Below, piece by piece: positions 54,525 through 64,000 of a stretch of 64,000 nt of DNA. Under the pieces are notes generated by a model. It ran no database searches, was not told the DNA's origin, and was given only the letters and a program-made list of their open reading frames with translations. The DNA comes from Euglena gracilis (Eukaryota > Euglenida > Euglenophyceae > Euglenales). The position numbers and the translations under genes were made by a program. Each line of letters opens with the position of its first letter. The stretch's first letter is position 1. The stretch spans positions 10,911,443-10,975,442 of the forward strand of contig CP154956.1 of assembly GCA_039621445.1 (NCBI GenBank), read 5' to 3'.

Positions 54525-54672
54525 GCGCTTGAATTACACCAGAATTGCTCACTTGGCCAGGGGGAGGAACACAAGAGCACTGGTGTGAGGGATCCCTGGC
54601 TACTCACCACACAACAAACTGGGCCAGAAGCGAAGTTGGCACCGGCCATAAAGAAGCCTCAGTGCAACTAAG
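54525..54672. repeat. Dispersed repeat related to the 17.5-kb hairpin arm
   Basis: Parallels 17572-17727: GCGCTTGAATTACACC, AGAGCACTGGTGTG, CCCTGGCTACTCACCACACA, CAGTGCAACTAAGGGGG. Reverse-oriented relatives of its second half (GTTTATGGCCGGCGCTA, CTTCTGGCCCAGTTTG) are at 26.33 and 45.18 kb. Confidence 0.75.
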
Positions 54673-54888
54673 GGGGAAGTCCCCCCCCCCAGGAAGAGGG
54701 TTCCCCCCCACCTAGCCGGCACCCCCATAAAAATCAGGCCGTCTAAGGGCATCTCCCAGGAATTTTCCCACACTTCGCACCGAACCCCAAAACCCGACTC
54801 CCCAGGTCCAGCCGAGGACCCTCCCAGGGGGTTTCCACGTTAAAAAGATGCCTCCCCCTCCAAGGAACCTCGATGCCGACCAGACCGA

Positions 54889-54990
54889 TGACCCTGACAA
54901 CTTCCTATCCTGCCAGGTTGCCAGCATCAGGGACCCTGGCAGGTTCCCGGCAAGACTCTGACAGGTTCTCAGGTATGGCAATTTCCCTGG
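54889..54990. mobile_element. Decayed GGGAAACTGTCA-type element
   Basis: GACCCTGACAACTTCCTATC, CAGGTTGCCAGCATCAGGGA, TCTGACAGGTTCTCAGGTAT and GGCAATTTCCCTGGGGG follow the family order; the left end is lost. Confidence 0.6.
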
Positions 54991-55926
54991 GGGGGGGGGG
55001 GCGTAAAATTCTAATTACGATGGTGGGTGAGGTGTGTGTGCCATTTGGGCGAGTGAATGCTTGTTTGTGCATTGATGGATTCAAAGGTTTATTTTGAGGT
55101 TGTTATGCCGTGGTTATGGAAAAAAAGTCCCAAAATTATGAAAAAAAAATACCAAATGGAAGTCCCTGTCCCTAAAAAAAAAAAAAGACCTAATGAGCCT
55201 AATAGACGCCACCCCTCGAGGCTTTAACCTGGGACTCCTATTTGCAGGTTTAAGTTAAAAATTTTCCAACTTTAAAGACATCAAAAAAATAAAGAGAATA
55301 AATAAAATAAAACAATGAAGATGTAAAACCCCCCCAAATAAAATACAGCCCCCCCCCCCCAAATATAAAGCCCCCCCTGATGGTAAGGCAGACGCTGATG
55401 CCATTCAGGAAAAAATTGAAAATTTTTGGGTGGATACAACAATTTTTCACCAGAAATGCTACATTTCGTGTTGAAAGAGTATGGAGGCGTGCTGACAAGG
55501 ATGAAATGAACTGACAATCGACCTGGAGCTGTGGAAGGGTGCCTGTCACCCATAAAAAAAAAACGGGATTAAGAAAAGATTATTCACCTTAAAAAGACCA
55601 AGAAAACCAACAAAAATGACACCAAAATGAAAATGAAAACAGCGATGCAGGAAGGTCCCAGACCATTCCACGTGCAGCAGTGGGGGGGGATCCGCCACTC
55701 TGGTGTTGACCACAAACGTGAAATAAAGGCCAAAAAATTCTGCGCCTTTGGCACCTTTGTCACTTTAGTGGCTTTTTTGCCCCCCCCCCCAGGGCCCCAG
55801 GGGCAGGCACCAATGGTCACTTCCCGTTTTGGTGTCATAGTCGGCCCTGGTCGGCCCCAGTTGGCCCTGGTCGGCAAATAAATCAGCAAATAGTCGGTCA
55901 TAGGTGGGGAGCAGGCCAATGCTCAC

Positions 55927-55998
55927 GAGGGGCACCACGCGGGACATGCGGTGGGCGGGGTGATGGTGTCGGGGGCCGGGGCCATCGTTCACGGACGG
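55927..55998 (-). CDS. Candidate exon, unknown protein
   Basis: Ends at a strong gtgagc donor. The frame reads [20 protein letters not shown] then VVPL and continues open upstream ([15 protein letters not shown]). If the donor is not used the frame runs [19 protein letters not shown], which also looks protein-like. Confidence 0.4.
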
Positions 55999-56124
55999 CT
56001 TCCGGGAGGGGTGGCCGGAGTGGAGGGGGACCTCGTTGGGCGGGAAGATGGGGCAGGGCTCGGCACCTTGTGGGGGTGGGCAGATACCCATCCACTCCCA
56101 CCTTCTCATCCCACCCCCACATGC

Positions 56125-56341
56125 CCACCCACACCCACACCCACACCCACACCCACACCCACACCCACATCCACATCCACACCCACACCCACACCCACAC
56201 CCACACCCACACCCACACCCACACCCACACCCACACCCACACCCGCACCCGCACCCGCACCCGCACCCGCACCCGCACCCGCACCCGCACCCGCACCCAC
56301 ACACCCACGCACCACACCCACACCCACATCCTCACCCACCA

Positions 56342-56387
<46 letters not shown>

Positions 56388-56388
56388 C
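56125..56388. repeat. CCCACA then CCCGCA hexanucleotide array plus CA tract
   Basis: About 110 bp CCCACA with two CCACAT variants, about 60 bp CCCGCA, then CACACA. One unit type switches to the other at a single point. Pro-Thr, His-Pro and Cys-Gly frames are artefacts. Confidence 0.95.
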
Positions 56389-56829
56389 AGGAGTGATGTC
56401 TGTGGAGAGGGCACAGCTGAATGGGATCAATCAAGCTTAAAAAAAGAAGGAATCACAACTCCGTGTAAACCCCCCTCCCCAAATAAGCTGGCGAGGTAGG
56501 TGGCAAGTCATTGGAACCATCTATTTGGTCTTCCCGCCTGCCAGGTTATTTGGGTCTTTTTTTTTCAGCGTCGTAAGGTATTTTTGCCTTAAAATGGGGG
56601 TGCCAAGTTACTGGAACCATCTTTTTGCCTCTCCTGTGCCAAGTTATTTGGCCACTGCCCGGAGCAAGGGCCCCGCCAGGCTATTTGGTTTATTTGGTTT
56701 CCGTTTAGGTCACCACTTCGCTGTTACCAGGGATGGGGGGTCGCCAGAAGTGTGGGGGAGGGGGACTGGGTGAGCAGACATAACACACCCGCCCACCCAC
56801 AAGCATGCACGTCCACACGCGCACACACA

Positions 56830-56923
56830 TCAATGCATTCGGGTAGGGCCCTGGTTGAGCGACATGCGCCGGGACCACATCCCCATGGGGATCTCCTGGG
56901 GGGCCAGCACGGCGAGGTGGGGG
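56830..56923 (-). CDS. Candidate terminal exon, unknown protein
   Basis: After gccgag reads PHLAVLAPQEIPMGMWSRR then MSLNQGPTRMH and TGA. GC-rich, protein-like start, but no family. The stop could also fall outside the true exon if an earlier donor is used. Confidence 0.35.
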
Positions 56924-57044
56924 CTCGGCGCGCCGCCCCCGGGCCAGCCCTCGACCCGGTGCCCACCTGCCCTCACCACGCACGCATGCACACACGCACA
57001 GGCACACACACCACACCCACACCCACACGCTCACGTGCACACAT

Positions 57045-57080
<36 letters not shown>

Positions 57081-58173
57081 GTATGCATGCACACACAGCA
57101 ACAACACTTTCCACACAGAATGCTGTTGCTTGTTGTTGCTGTTGGTTTTGTTGTCATCACTGTTGATGGTGGTGGACGTGGTGGTGGGTGGGTGGGTGGT
57201 GGTAGTGGTGGTGGTGTTGGTGGTGGTGCACTCCCACGACACACAACGCAATTCCTGCACTGTAGTTGGATGGGTTTGTTGTGGGCATTGTTATCGATGT
57301 GCTGTCACTTCTTCTGTCACTGTGTGAATGCGTCATCCGTTGTATGGACAGATGCAGATGGCATCAGAAATGCAAGGGAACAGCTTATGTCCAACGCACA
57401 TCCATTTGCGCACAAACACACATAAAACAAACTTTGTGTGGATCTTCGCTGAAAGGGCCTGCCTGATCATCTGCCGTGATTGCGATGGATCGGTGATCGA
57501 ACATTGGTGGGTTGCTGGTCAACTGCAAAAGAGAGTGCCTCTGATGTCAACAAACCCTAACAGACCGAGCTACTGGACATTTGCAAATCATATCCCCCTA
57601 AAGTTCAAGGTTTTTACCAAGGGGATGGGGCGTGCTTCTGTTAGGGACTTTGGTCAGAATCCCAATGGTGGGGCTTCTATTGGGGGGGACTAATATGGAC
57701 AGGGGGTCCTGTTTGAGGGAAGGGGTCAATTTGAAAATGACATTCAGAGGGGTTGAAGGTTGAAGCACAACGCCCATTCATTCATAATTCACAATGCATT
57801 CATTCACAGATCACAAAAGCAAGGTCATTTCATCTGGGAAAAGGCGCATCCCCACTGATTGGGAAGAGGTAACAATTTCCAGATGGTGCATTTTCCAAGA
57901 ACCAGGTGGTGGTGGTTGGATCCATCTGCACAAGCTTGCTCGCTTGGTGGGGGAGGTTGGCCAGCCTTTCTTAATAATTTGTGCACTCCGTGAGCGGCAG
58001 AGCAAGCAAAGCAAACGTGGTTCAGTGTGCTTGCAAGACAAAACGCTGGAAGCGGGATGGGAGAGAAGCTGTTTCCGAGCCGCGCGCCACACATTAGTGC
58101 ACAGGGCCCCCCTTGGGGCCCATGGCAGAGCACGCGATGTTTGCGATGAATAGCGATGCGGGAATCAGCACAC
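56924..58173. other. Stretch without supported exon
   Basis: Contains CA/GA microsatellites at 56.99-57.08 kb and GTGG repeats at 57.17-57.23 kb. The AT-balanced DNA at 57.3-58.1 kb has short open frames on both strands but no motif or paired splice sites. Confidence 0.4.
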
Positions 58174-58294
58174 GTTGAGGAAGGACTGCGCATCGCTGTG
58201 GAGGTTTCCACAGAGCAATGCGATCAGGTACATCGCAGCCCGGGTCGCGAGGTCGACACAAATCGGGAACCCGCAACCCGGGTCACGAAGCGCG
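58174..58294 (-). CDS. Candidate exon downstream of der
   Basis: After ggccag reads ALRDPGCGFPICVDLATRAA, MYLIALLCGNLHSDAQSFLN to a gtgtgc donor of the type this genome prefers. If unspliced it ends two codons later (VC, TGA at 58165). Helical, conserved-looking sequence, not recognised. It could be a later exon of the der transcript or of the next gene. Confidence 0.45.
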
Positions 58295-58362
58295 CTGGCC
58301 GCCAGGTCACGTGCACAGCGCAGTGTACTGGTGCTTCTGCCCCTGGTCCACCGCTTCCCAAG

Positions 58363-58550
58363 CAGGCTTCTTTTTAAGACCCCTGGGGGTCCCCCCCACC
58401 ACCCAGTCTGACGTGGGACCCCCTGGGGGGACCTCCGAAAAATCGGGCCATCTGAGGGCACAAAACAATTTTGGTACTTCGCGCCGAAAACCCATACCCA
58501 GGCCTCCGGCCTGGGTATGGGTTTTGTCTTCTGACTTAAAAAGAAGCCAG
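58363..58550. mobile_element. CAGG-type MITE overlapping the der 3' coding end
   Basis: Left CAGGCTTCTTTTTAAGACCC, right GACTTAAAAAGAAGCCAG; core ACTTCGCGCCGAAAA hairpin and CCTCCGG stems, clearly the subfamily of 50992-51248. The duplication is degraded (TTCCCAAG against CTCCCAGA). In the der sense its end reads CTGGCTTCTTTTTAAG, which contains the in-frame TAA. Confidence 0.7.
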
Positions 58551-58683
58551 CTCCCAGATGACCCGGGCGATCTCCGGTGGGCAACGCTTCACAGCGTCCC
58601 GCTGCCGGATGGACTCCAACACGACCTGCATTGGGCTGCCCGCCAGGGGGAACCGCCGCCGGAACTCCTTCTCGAGGTACCGC
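58536..58683 (-). CDS. der: GTPase Der (EngA), last exon: KH-like domain, C-terminal half
   Basis: Der is a double-GTPase needed for large-subunit assembly of bacterial-type ribosomes; in algae and plants it acts in organelles. After cgtcccag the frame continues exon 60359 through codon CG|G. It reads RRYLEKEFRRRFPLAGSPMQ, then VVLESIRQRDAVKRCPPEIA and RVIWELASF with TAA. R(Y/F)LExxFRRxFxxxGSP is the conserved end of the Der KH-like domain. Residues after about IRQRD are longer than usual. The last codons and stop come from an inserted MITE; a donor at R|gtcatc would instead skip it. Confidence 0.88.
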
Positions 58684-58764
58684 CTGGGACGGGGCGGAGG
58701 GAGAGCATAGAACAGCATAGCACAATAACAGGCAGGGATGCACAATGACTTTGGGTAGGGTATT

Positions 58765-59135
<371 letters not shown>

Positions 59136-59164
59136 GAAAATATATGTGTGCGTAACACATAACA

Positions 59165-59960
59165 CACATAACACATAACCCCCCAAAATATAAACCCCCC
59201 AAATATAAAGCCCCCAGGGGGTTTGGTTTTGCAACCCAAATATGAAGCCCCCCCCCGACGTGGAGCCCAGGAAAAAGTAAACCCCCCCAAATATAAAAAC
59301 CCCCCGGTTTTATATTTGGGCATAAATTTCAAGACCCCCAGGGGGGTTTTATATTTGGGGGGGGGGTTATATTCGGTCGCAAAAATCAACTTCCTGGCGG
59401 GATCCAGTAATCACTTTTTCGGTCCAAAATCACAAATACGCCCACCCTTGGGGTCCAAAAAATTCAGTTTTCGGGCAAAAGAGCAATTTTCACATGTTTT
59501 TGGTAAAAGTGCTCCCAAATCTGCCAAAAATCGCAATTTCGGGAGAGATTTTGTCGAAATTTTTTCCTTCCGATGCTTCGCGCCGGAGGGGGGGTTTTAT
59601 ATTCGGGCGGGATTTCAAGGTCCTCAGGGGGGGGGTTATATTTGGGGGGGGGTTGTATTTGGGGGGTTTATATTTGGGGGGGGGGTTAGAACGATTTTGG
59701 GTGTACACAACATTTTTCACCAGATATGCTCCATTTTGGATAAGAATTGCACATTTCTGTGAAAAATAGGAGGTACACAAAAATTTGGCATAAAATTGGT
59801 ATTTGGCCACAATTGAAGGCCGCCGAAGGTCATTGAGGACACCCGAAAGAGTTTAATACCGCCCCCCCCCCCCAACTATAAAGCCCCCCCCAACAATAAG
59901 TCCCCCTCAAGGGTCTTGAAATCCCATCCAAATATGAAGCTGGGGGGGCTGTATATTTTG
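59165..59960. repeat. Palindromic AATATAAARCCCCCC modules
   Basis: CCCCCCAAATATAAAGCCCC and its inverse GGGGTTTTATATTTGGGG occur repeatedly in both orientations (59168-59390, 59590-59690, 59865-59970), with a CGATGCTTCGCGCCGGAG hairpin between. Probably several nested foldback elements in a der intron. Confidence 0.65.
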
Positions 59961-60358
59961 GGGGGGGGGTATGTTCACGTATGTTCACATATGTTCTTCT
60001 TATCTTACACACATATCTTACACACATAATACATATAGATACAGATTCACATGCAAAAAAATGTGTGCCAAAATTTTTTACACCCCTCGAATTTTAACCC
60101 CAAGCCCCAAAGCCTAGGTAGCCCATAAGCTGTGGGGATGTTGTGTGAACACTAGCACGGCCCTGCCCCACACAACAGCACCCCACCCCAGCCAGCTCCG
60201 CCACAGGGCTTTGCGTAAGTCTGAGGCCAGTTGTGCGAGAGAAAAATTCCTCAACTTGTGTCCCTTCCCATTAGCCACTCACACCGCAGCCCAGGCAAGG
60301 TGGCGAGGTGATCAATAAGACAATGTATAATAATATTGAGATCGCAATGTGGGCACAC

Positions 60359-60513
60359 CGATAGTTCTCGGTGAAGGGGTCGCGGGTGTTGACGTACACC
60401 ACAATGCGCGGGGGCTTGGTGCCCTCCTGCACTGCGTAGTACACCCGGCCCCCCTTCTGGTTGTTGGAGCTGACGGGGGCCTTCTCCCGCATCGCCGCGA
60501 AGAGTGCGTCGTT
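60359..60513 (-). CDS. der: GTPase Der (EngA), KH-like domain, N-terminal half
   Basis: Reads NDALFAAMREKAPVSSNNQK, GGRVYYAVQEGTKPPRIVV and YVNTRDPFTENY, donor gtgtgc. G-R-x-YYAxQxGTKPPxxVxxVN is the hallmark of the Der C-terminal domain, and N-D-A-L-x-x-A matches the LNxxL helix that precedes it. The 3' end joins exon 58683 as R|R. The acceptor is unresolved: the frame is open upstream only to a TGA at 60538-60540 and I see no AG in the right place, so the start coordinate is approximate. Confidence 0.9.
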
Positions 60514-60643
60514 CGGAGCCAGGGGGCGAGTGGCACGTCAAGGTGCCGCTCATGGCGTGTTGCTATGGGGACAGTGTAATTCAACAGGAAATTATGTTGA
60601 ATTACACAATTAGATGAGGAATCCCAATTGACCTAACCCCCCC

Positions 60644-60745
60644 AGGAAACTGTCACCAGACAGATCGGCCACAACTGAGGACCCTGACAGTTTCCCCGAG
60701 ACTCTGAGTGGTTTGTGGGCATAACAGCTTTTTGGGGGGGGAGTT
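60644..60745. mobile_element. GGGAAACTGTCA-type element, diverged copy
   Basis: AGGAAACTGTCACCAGACAG to GGGCATAACAGCTTTTTGGG, with GACCCTGACAGTTTCCCC inside; the outer TAACCCCCC/GGGGGGAGTTA extends the inverted ends. Confidence 0.65.
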
Positions 60746-61372
60746 ACCCAGCACCACCGACTTAGGGTAAATTGTACGCCTGGGTAGATCGGGGGGTATG
60801 GGGGTGCAAGCTAGCAGGGATAGAAGGTGTGGGGCATATGCCATAAATGCAGGGGGGATATGGGTCACTCGGACAGGGGGGGTACAAGCGAATTATGCTG
60901 TTGAGAAGCGAACAGCGCTCAACAGGTTCAGACAAACCGTGAGCGGGGAGGAGGGGGTTGGTCTGACCACCTCCCCTCCAGGTGTGCAAAAAATTTTGGG
61001 GCCTTGAAAAAGGCCCAAAAATCACGCATTTTTGAAGAAAAAAAATTGGGCCTTAAAAAAACCCCAAAAATCACGCTGTTTTGAATAATTGACCGGTCAC
61101 AACGTACACCAAATTTTTAATCTCTTCCGGCGCGAAGGGCTGGAAAAAGCTCTGGGGGGTCCCAGGGGCGTCCCGGATCCCCCTCGGTCCGAAGGGGGGA
61201 GGGGGGTCTGGACCCGCCTCCCCCTGTGGGGGGGGGGGGGTCTGACGCCCCATTCCGCAAAACCACCGCTCACTGGCCACAGATACCCAGGCCGTGACCA
61301 GCCTCAGAAACGCCGCCGCTGGATGGGCGGCCACCCACGGATGCCAGTGCCCCCCCTGGGCAGTTCCAGCAC

Positions 61373-61451
61373 GTCAATGACCAACCGGCGGGCCTGGTCC
61401 GCCTCCAGGATCATGTCGAAGAGCGGCGGCAGGGGCAGCGCCGACCGGGTG
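61373..61451 (-). CDS. der: Probable Der exon: end of second GTPase domain
   Basis: After cccccag reads TRSALPLPPLFDMILEADQA then RRLVID, to a gtgctg donor. The helix LFDxILEAxxARRLxID followed in the next exon by NDAL matches the order expected between the Der G5 loop and KH-like domain (…R-x-I-x-T-x-x-LN). Phase with the exon upstream is unsettled. Confidence 0.55.
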
Positions 61452-62418
61452 CTGGGGGGGGGGCTCTCTCGCCGGGAGGCAGCGTGCAGTTCGAACAACA
61501 ATATCCAGGAACTTTGGGAAAGTGCCTGGGTTTCCCAAAAAAAAAACTTGTAACTTTATCCCGGATGTTTTCCCGTAACTTCTTTCGTGATCCTTTCTCA
61601 TAATTCTTTCCCCTGATTGATGATTGATGATGACCCACAATTTTGTCCCGTGGGAGTTTCCCATGAGTTCCTCCCGTGCTATATTCCTGAAATTTTATCC
61701 GGTGGTATTTTCCGGCAATTCTTTCCAGTAGATACTTTCCTGTAATTTTTTCGCTTTTGCACCTTTCCAAAGCCTCTTTGAGCCAGCCCAGTTTGGCGAA
61801 ACCCTTAGCACCATCAAAACCCACAGACATCCGTGGTTTACATGTATATGGAGGTTGCAGACAACCCTTTTTCAGGCAATTCATTCATCAAACTGTGAAG
61901 TGATTGGACTTTCCCAAAAAAGTAAAATTTTCACAAAGAAAAACTTCTCAAATAATTTTTCCCCGTAATATGTATTGCTGCTGTTGTCACTTCCTGTGGT
62001 TGTTGTTCCGACTGCAAACGGAAAGAAAGAAAGAAAGAAAGAAAGAAGCGTCCAAAGTCGGTCGGTCATTAGTTCAGTCGTTTTTTGGAGTGTAATTGAA
62101 CCATTGTAAACAAATGATTATTCCCCAATGCATCTTTATGTTTAACATTGAATCTAATGATTGCTTAATGCAAACCATCATTATCATTATCATTATCATC
62201 ATCATCATCATCATCAATGAAAACGGATGTATTTTTGGGCTGCTGTAGCAGGGATGAGTGCAGTGAACCTAGATAGGTGGGACCTTCCAAGTCGGCAAAC
62301 GATGTGGCCCAGCACCGCAGAGACCATTCCTTCCAGTCGGAGGACGGGTCAAATTCCTCCAACTAAGATGGCATGGTCTCTGCCCCCGCGCCACGAGAAG
62401 GACCGGCGACGCTGGGAC

Positions 62419-62485
62419 TCCCCTGGCCTTCTTGCAGCGCAGCCCGGTGGCCGCACTGATGGTCAGGCGTGGGGCCAGGGGTCCC
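62419..62485 (-). CDS. der: Probable Der exon: G5 (SA-x-TG) motif
   Basis: After tgtccccag reads GPLAPRLTISAATGLRCKKA then RG, to gtccca. ISAATGLR is the G5 motif of translational-type GTPases and sits where the second Der GTPase domain should end. The earlier G1-G4 motifs were not found in the remaining 1.5 kb. Confidence 0.65.
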
Positions 62486-62656
62486 CTGGGGACAAGCCGG
62501 GGAGGCCCATCCCACACCGCTGCCAGCTGGCAGCGTCGGTTGCAAGCTTTGGGAAAGTACAACCCCCAAGTGACGTTGCCCCGGCAAAGTTGGTGGACCA
62601 ATCATTTTCGGGCCCCACATCTCCAAAGTTGTTTGGGCATGCAAAGATTTAGGGCA

Positions 62657-62881
62657 CCCTTCTTTTTTTCAGACCCCCCGGGGGGAGGGGGTGCCCGCAC
62701 ACCCCACCTGGCGGGGGACCCTGGGGGGGAGACCCCTCCAAAAAATGGGCCATCTACGGGCATTTCCCAAAAAAAAATTTCAGCGCTTCACGTCGAAACC
62801 ATACCTGGGCCTCCGGCTTGGGAGCCCCGGGGGGGGGGGTTCAGGCAGGGGTGGTCTTCTGAGTCAAAAATGAAGCCTGCG
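62657..62881. mobile_element. Diverged CAGGCTTC-subfamily MITE
   Basis: GCACCCTTCTTTTTTTCAGA to TGAGTCAAAAATGAAGCCTG, with GACCCCCCGGGGGG, CCATCTACGGGCATTTCC and TTTCAGCGCTTCACGTCGAA. Same order as 50992-51248 and 58363-58550, but ends are mutated and no duplication was found. Confidence 0.65.
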
Positions 62882-64000
62882 TGTGGACAATGCAAGTTAT
62901 ATGGGGGCCAGCGGACTTCTTAACAACCTCAGGGGGCCTAAGGGTGTCGGTCTTGCCCAACTGGACAAAACCGACCCCAGGCAACACTGCCTGGAAAAAT
63001 GGCCCTTTCAGCCCCTGGCACCTCCGGCACCGTTGGATGTGCGATAGCATTATCCACCCCCCCAAAAAAACCATCTGGGGGGGGTCCCAGCCACCCTCCC
63101 CCCCCCCCGTGACCTTCTGGAAAGTTGGCAGTCGCTCTTGTCCCTGGTGACCCCTGGGAGGAGGACACTTCCCCGAAGCTCATCCAACCACACCAACCGT
63201 CTCCATAAATTGGTCGCATTTTTGTCCAGCCCGACCAGAGGTCGTTCAAGAACCCAGGAGGGGAGCCAAGCCCCACTTTTTGGGGTCAAGTTTGGGGTCC
63301 ACGCGTCCCTCCAGGGGATTCCCACTCCAACCCCCCCCCCTCGGAGAGGAGGGGAGGGGCAGAGGCCAACCCACCCAACCCAGACACTTAACTTAAAGCA
63401 ATCTCTGAGCCCAACCCAGGACCCGAAACCCCCAGAGCCACCCACTCTGTAACCCAGCTGCCCACTCCGTGAAGCCACCAGACAATTATCAAAGGAATGC
63501 ACTGGACCTGCCTGTTGGGGAGCTGTTGGGGAGCAAGGCGAGCATCCCCCTCCTGGCATCCCGGGCGGGTACAATGAACGCATTGGTCGCTTTGGTCAGG
63601 TCCCTTTTCCCAAAAGAAGAAAAGCAATAGACCCCTGTGTGGGGCCCACGCCATGTCCGGTAACCGCTCCGCCACCTCCTTGTCCGCCTGGGATGGGGCG
63701 GGGACTGGGCGTATGACCAGGTGTGACTGGGCGTGTGGCCAGGCGTGACTGGGTGTGTGACCGGGCGCGGGATGCTGTGCCGCAGGTGCATTTCTGCATC
63801 CATCTGTGTGTGGCGCACAGATCAGGTGTGTGTATCGCGCATGGACCCAGGCTCACGCTGCACAGAGATGCCATTTGCAGCAAAACTGTGTTTCTGCATC
63901 CCCCAAAAAAAACCGATGTTTAAAAAAGCCAAAAGCCCAAGACATGCGGCCTTTCAACAGATGTTTGCATGAATCCTTGGTGCGGAAGGGAGTGGAAACA
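62882..64000. other. Right-edge region, upstream of der exons
   Basis: Should contain earlier der exons if introns are short, but none could be confirmed. Minus-strand open pieces at about 63160-63240 (LVGLDKNATNLWRRLVWLDE) and 63535-63610 (KATNAFIVPARDARRG) have no P-loop or NKxD motif that I can defend. A foldback with GGCACCTCCGGCACC is at about 62990-63110, and a GTGACTGGGCGTGTG minisatellite is at 63710-63770. Confidence 0.35.

Noticed and set aside
55765-56499. Pro-Thr, His-Pro and Cys-Gly repeat proteins
   Set aside because: Hexanucleotide microsatellite translated in different frames.

Overview
This is a eukaryotic nuclear window, almost certainly from a plastid-bearing alga or protist. 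Four things support this. First, two conserved genes, both on the minus strand, are split by GT-AG introns of about 0.7-7 kb. The donors I read are mostly gtgtg, gtgcg, gtatg or gtgtt, and acceptors usually end in cag. Second, one gene is Der/EngA, a GTPase of bacterial origin that I know in eukaryotes mainly from plastid-bearing lineages. Third, there is a 16S rRNA fragment of plastid/cyanobacterial rather than mitochondrial type. Fourth, TTAGGG-like tracts and dense short transposons fill the introns. I cannot name the species.

Layout. Positions 1-1973 hold no convincing gene, only a 136-bp transposon and simple sequence. From 1974 to 19583 lie nine exons of a mitochondrial-type OXA1/YidC/Alb3 membrane insertase, read right to left. 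They join in frame to 326 codons and a stop, and a possible further upstream exon lies at 20211-20264. From about 24.8 to 39.7 kb are scattered minus-strand candidate exons. Several encode a repeated Ala/Val/Gly/Lys pattern. Whether they are the OXA1 N-terminus or another gene is unresolved. From about 39.8 to 46 kb I see repeats and no supported exon. From about 46 to 58.3 kb are more minus-strand candidate exons of one or more unrecognised genes. From 58536 to 62485 lie the C-terminal exons of Der (G5 motif, linker, KH-like domain); its N-terminal GTPase parts lie beyond or near the right edge.

Most of the sequence is intron or intergenic DNA made of repeats. The clearest result of this reading is a set of short non-autonomous DNA transposons whose ends can be fixed by 8-bp target-site duplications (TSDs). 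One group has CAGG-type ends and usually a GC-rich foldback core with the hairpin GGCGC-TTCG-GCGCC. A second, fully palindromic group has GGCAGC ends and carries TTAGGG-like tracts inside. Nine or ten insertions can be delimited to the base, and one CAGG copy overlaps the 3' end of the Der reading frame and supplies its stop codon. Other notable objects are a 1.87-kb mixed CAG/CGG triplet array starting about 11 nt inside an OXA1 intron, a 133-bp-arm hairpin at 17.5 kb, a TIR family built of 43-bp units, and the 16S fragment near 54.2 kb.

Functionally, OXA1 inserts mitochondrial inner-membrane proteins and Der supports assembly of the large subunit of bacterial-type (organelle) ribosomes. Both serve organelle gene expression, but adjacency in a eukaryotic genome is not evidence of a joint pathway. 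Exon calls rest on hand translation and splice motifs only. No transcript or database search was available.
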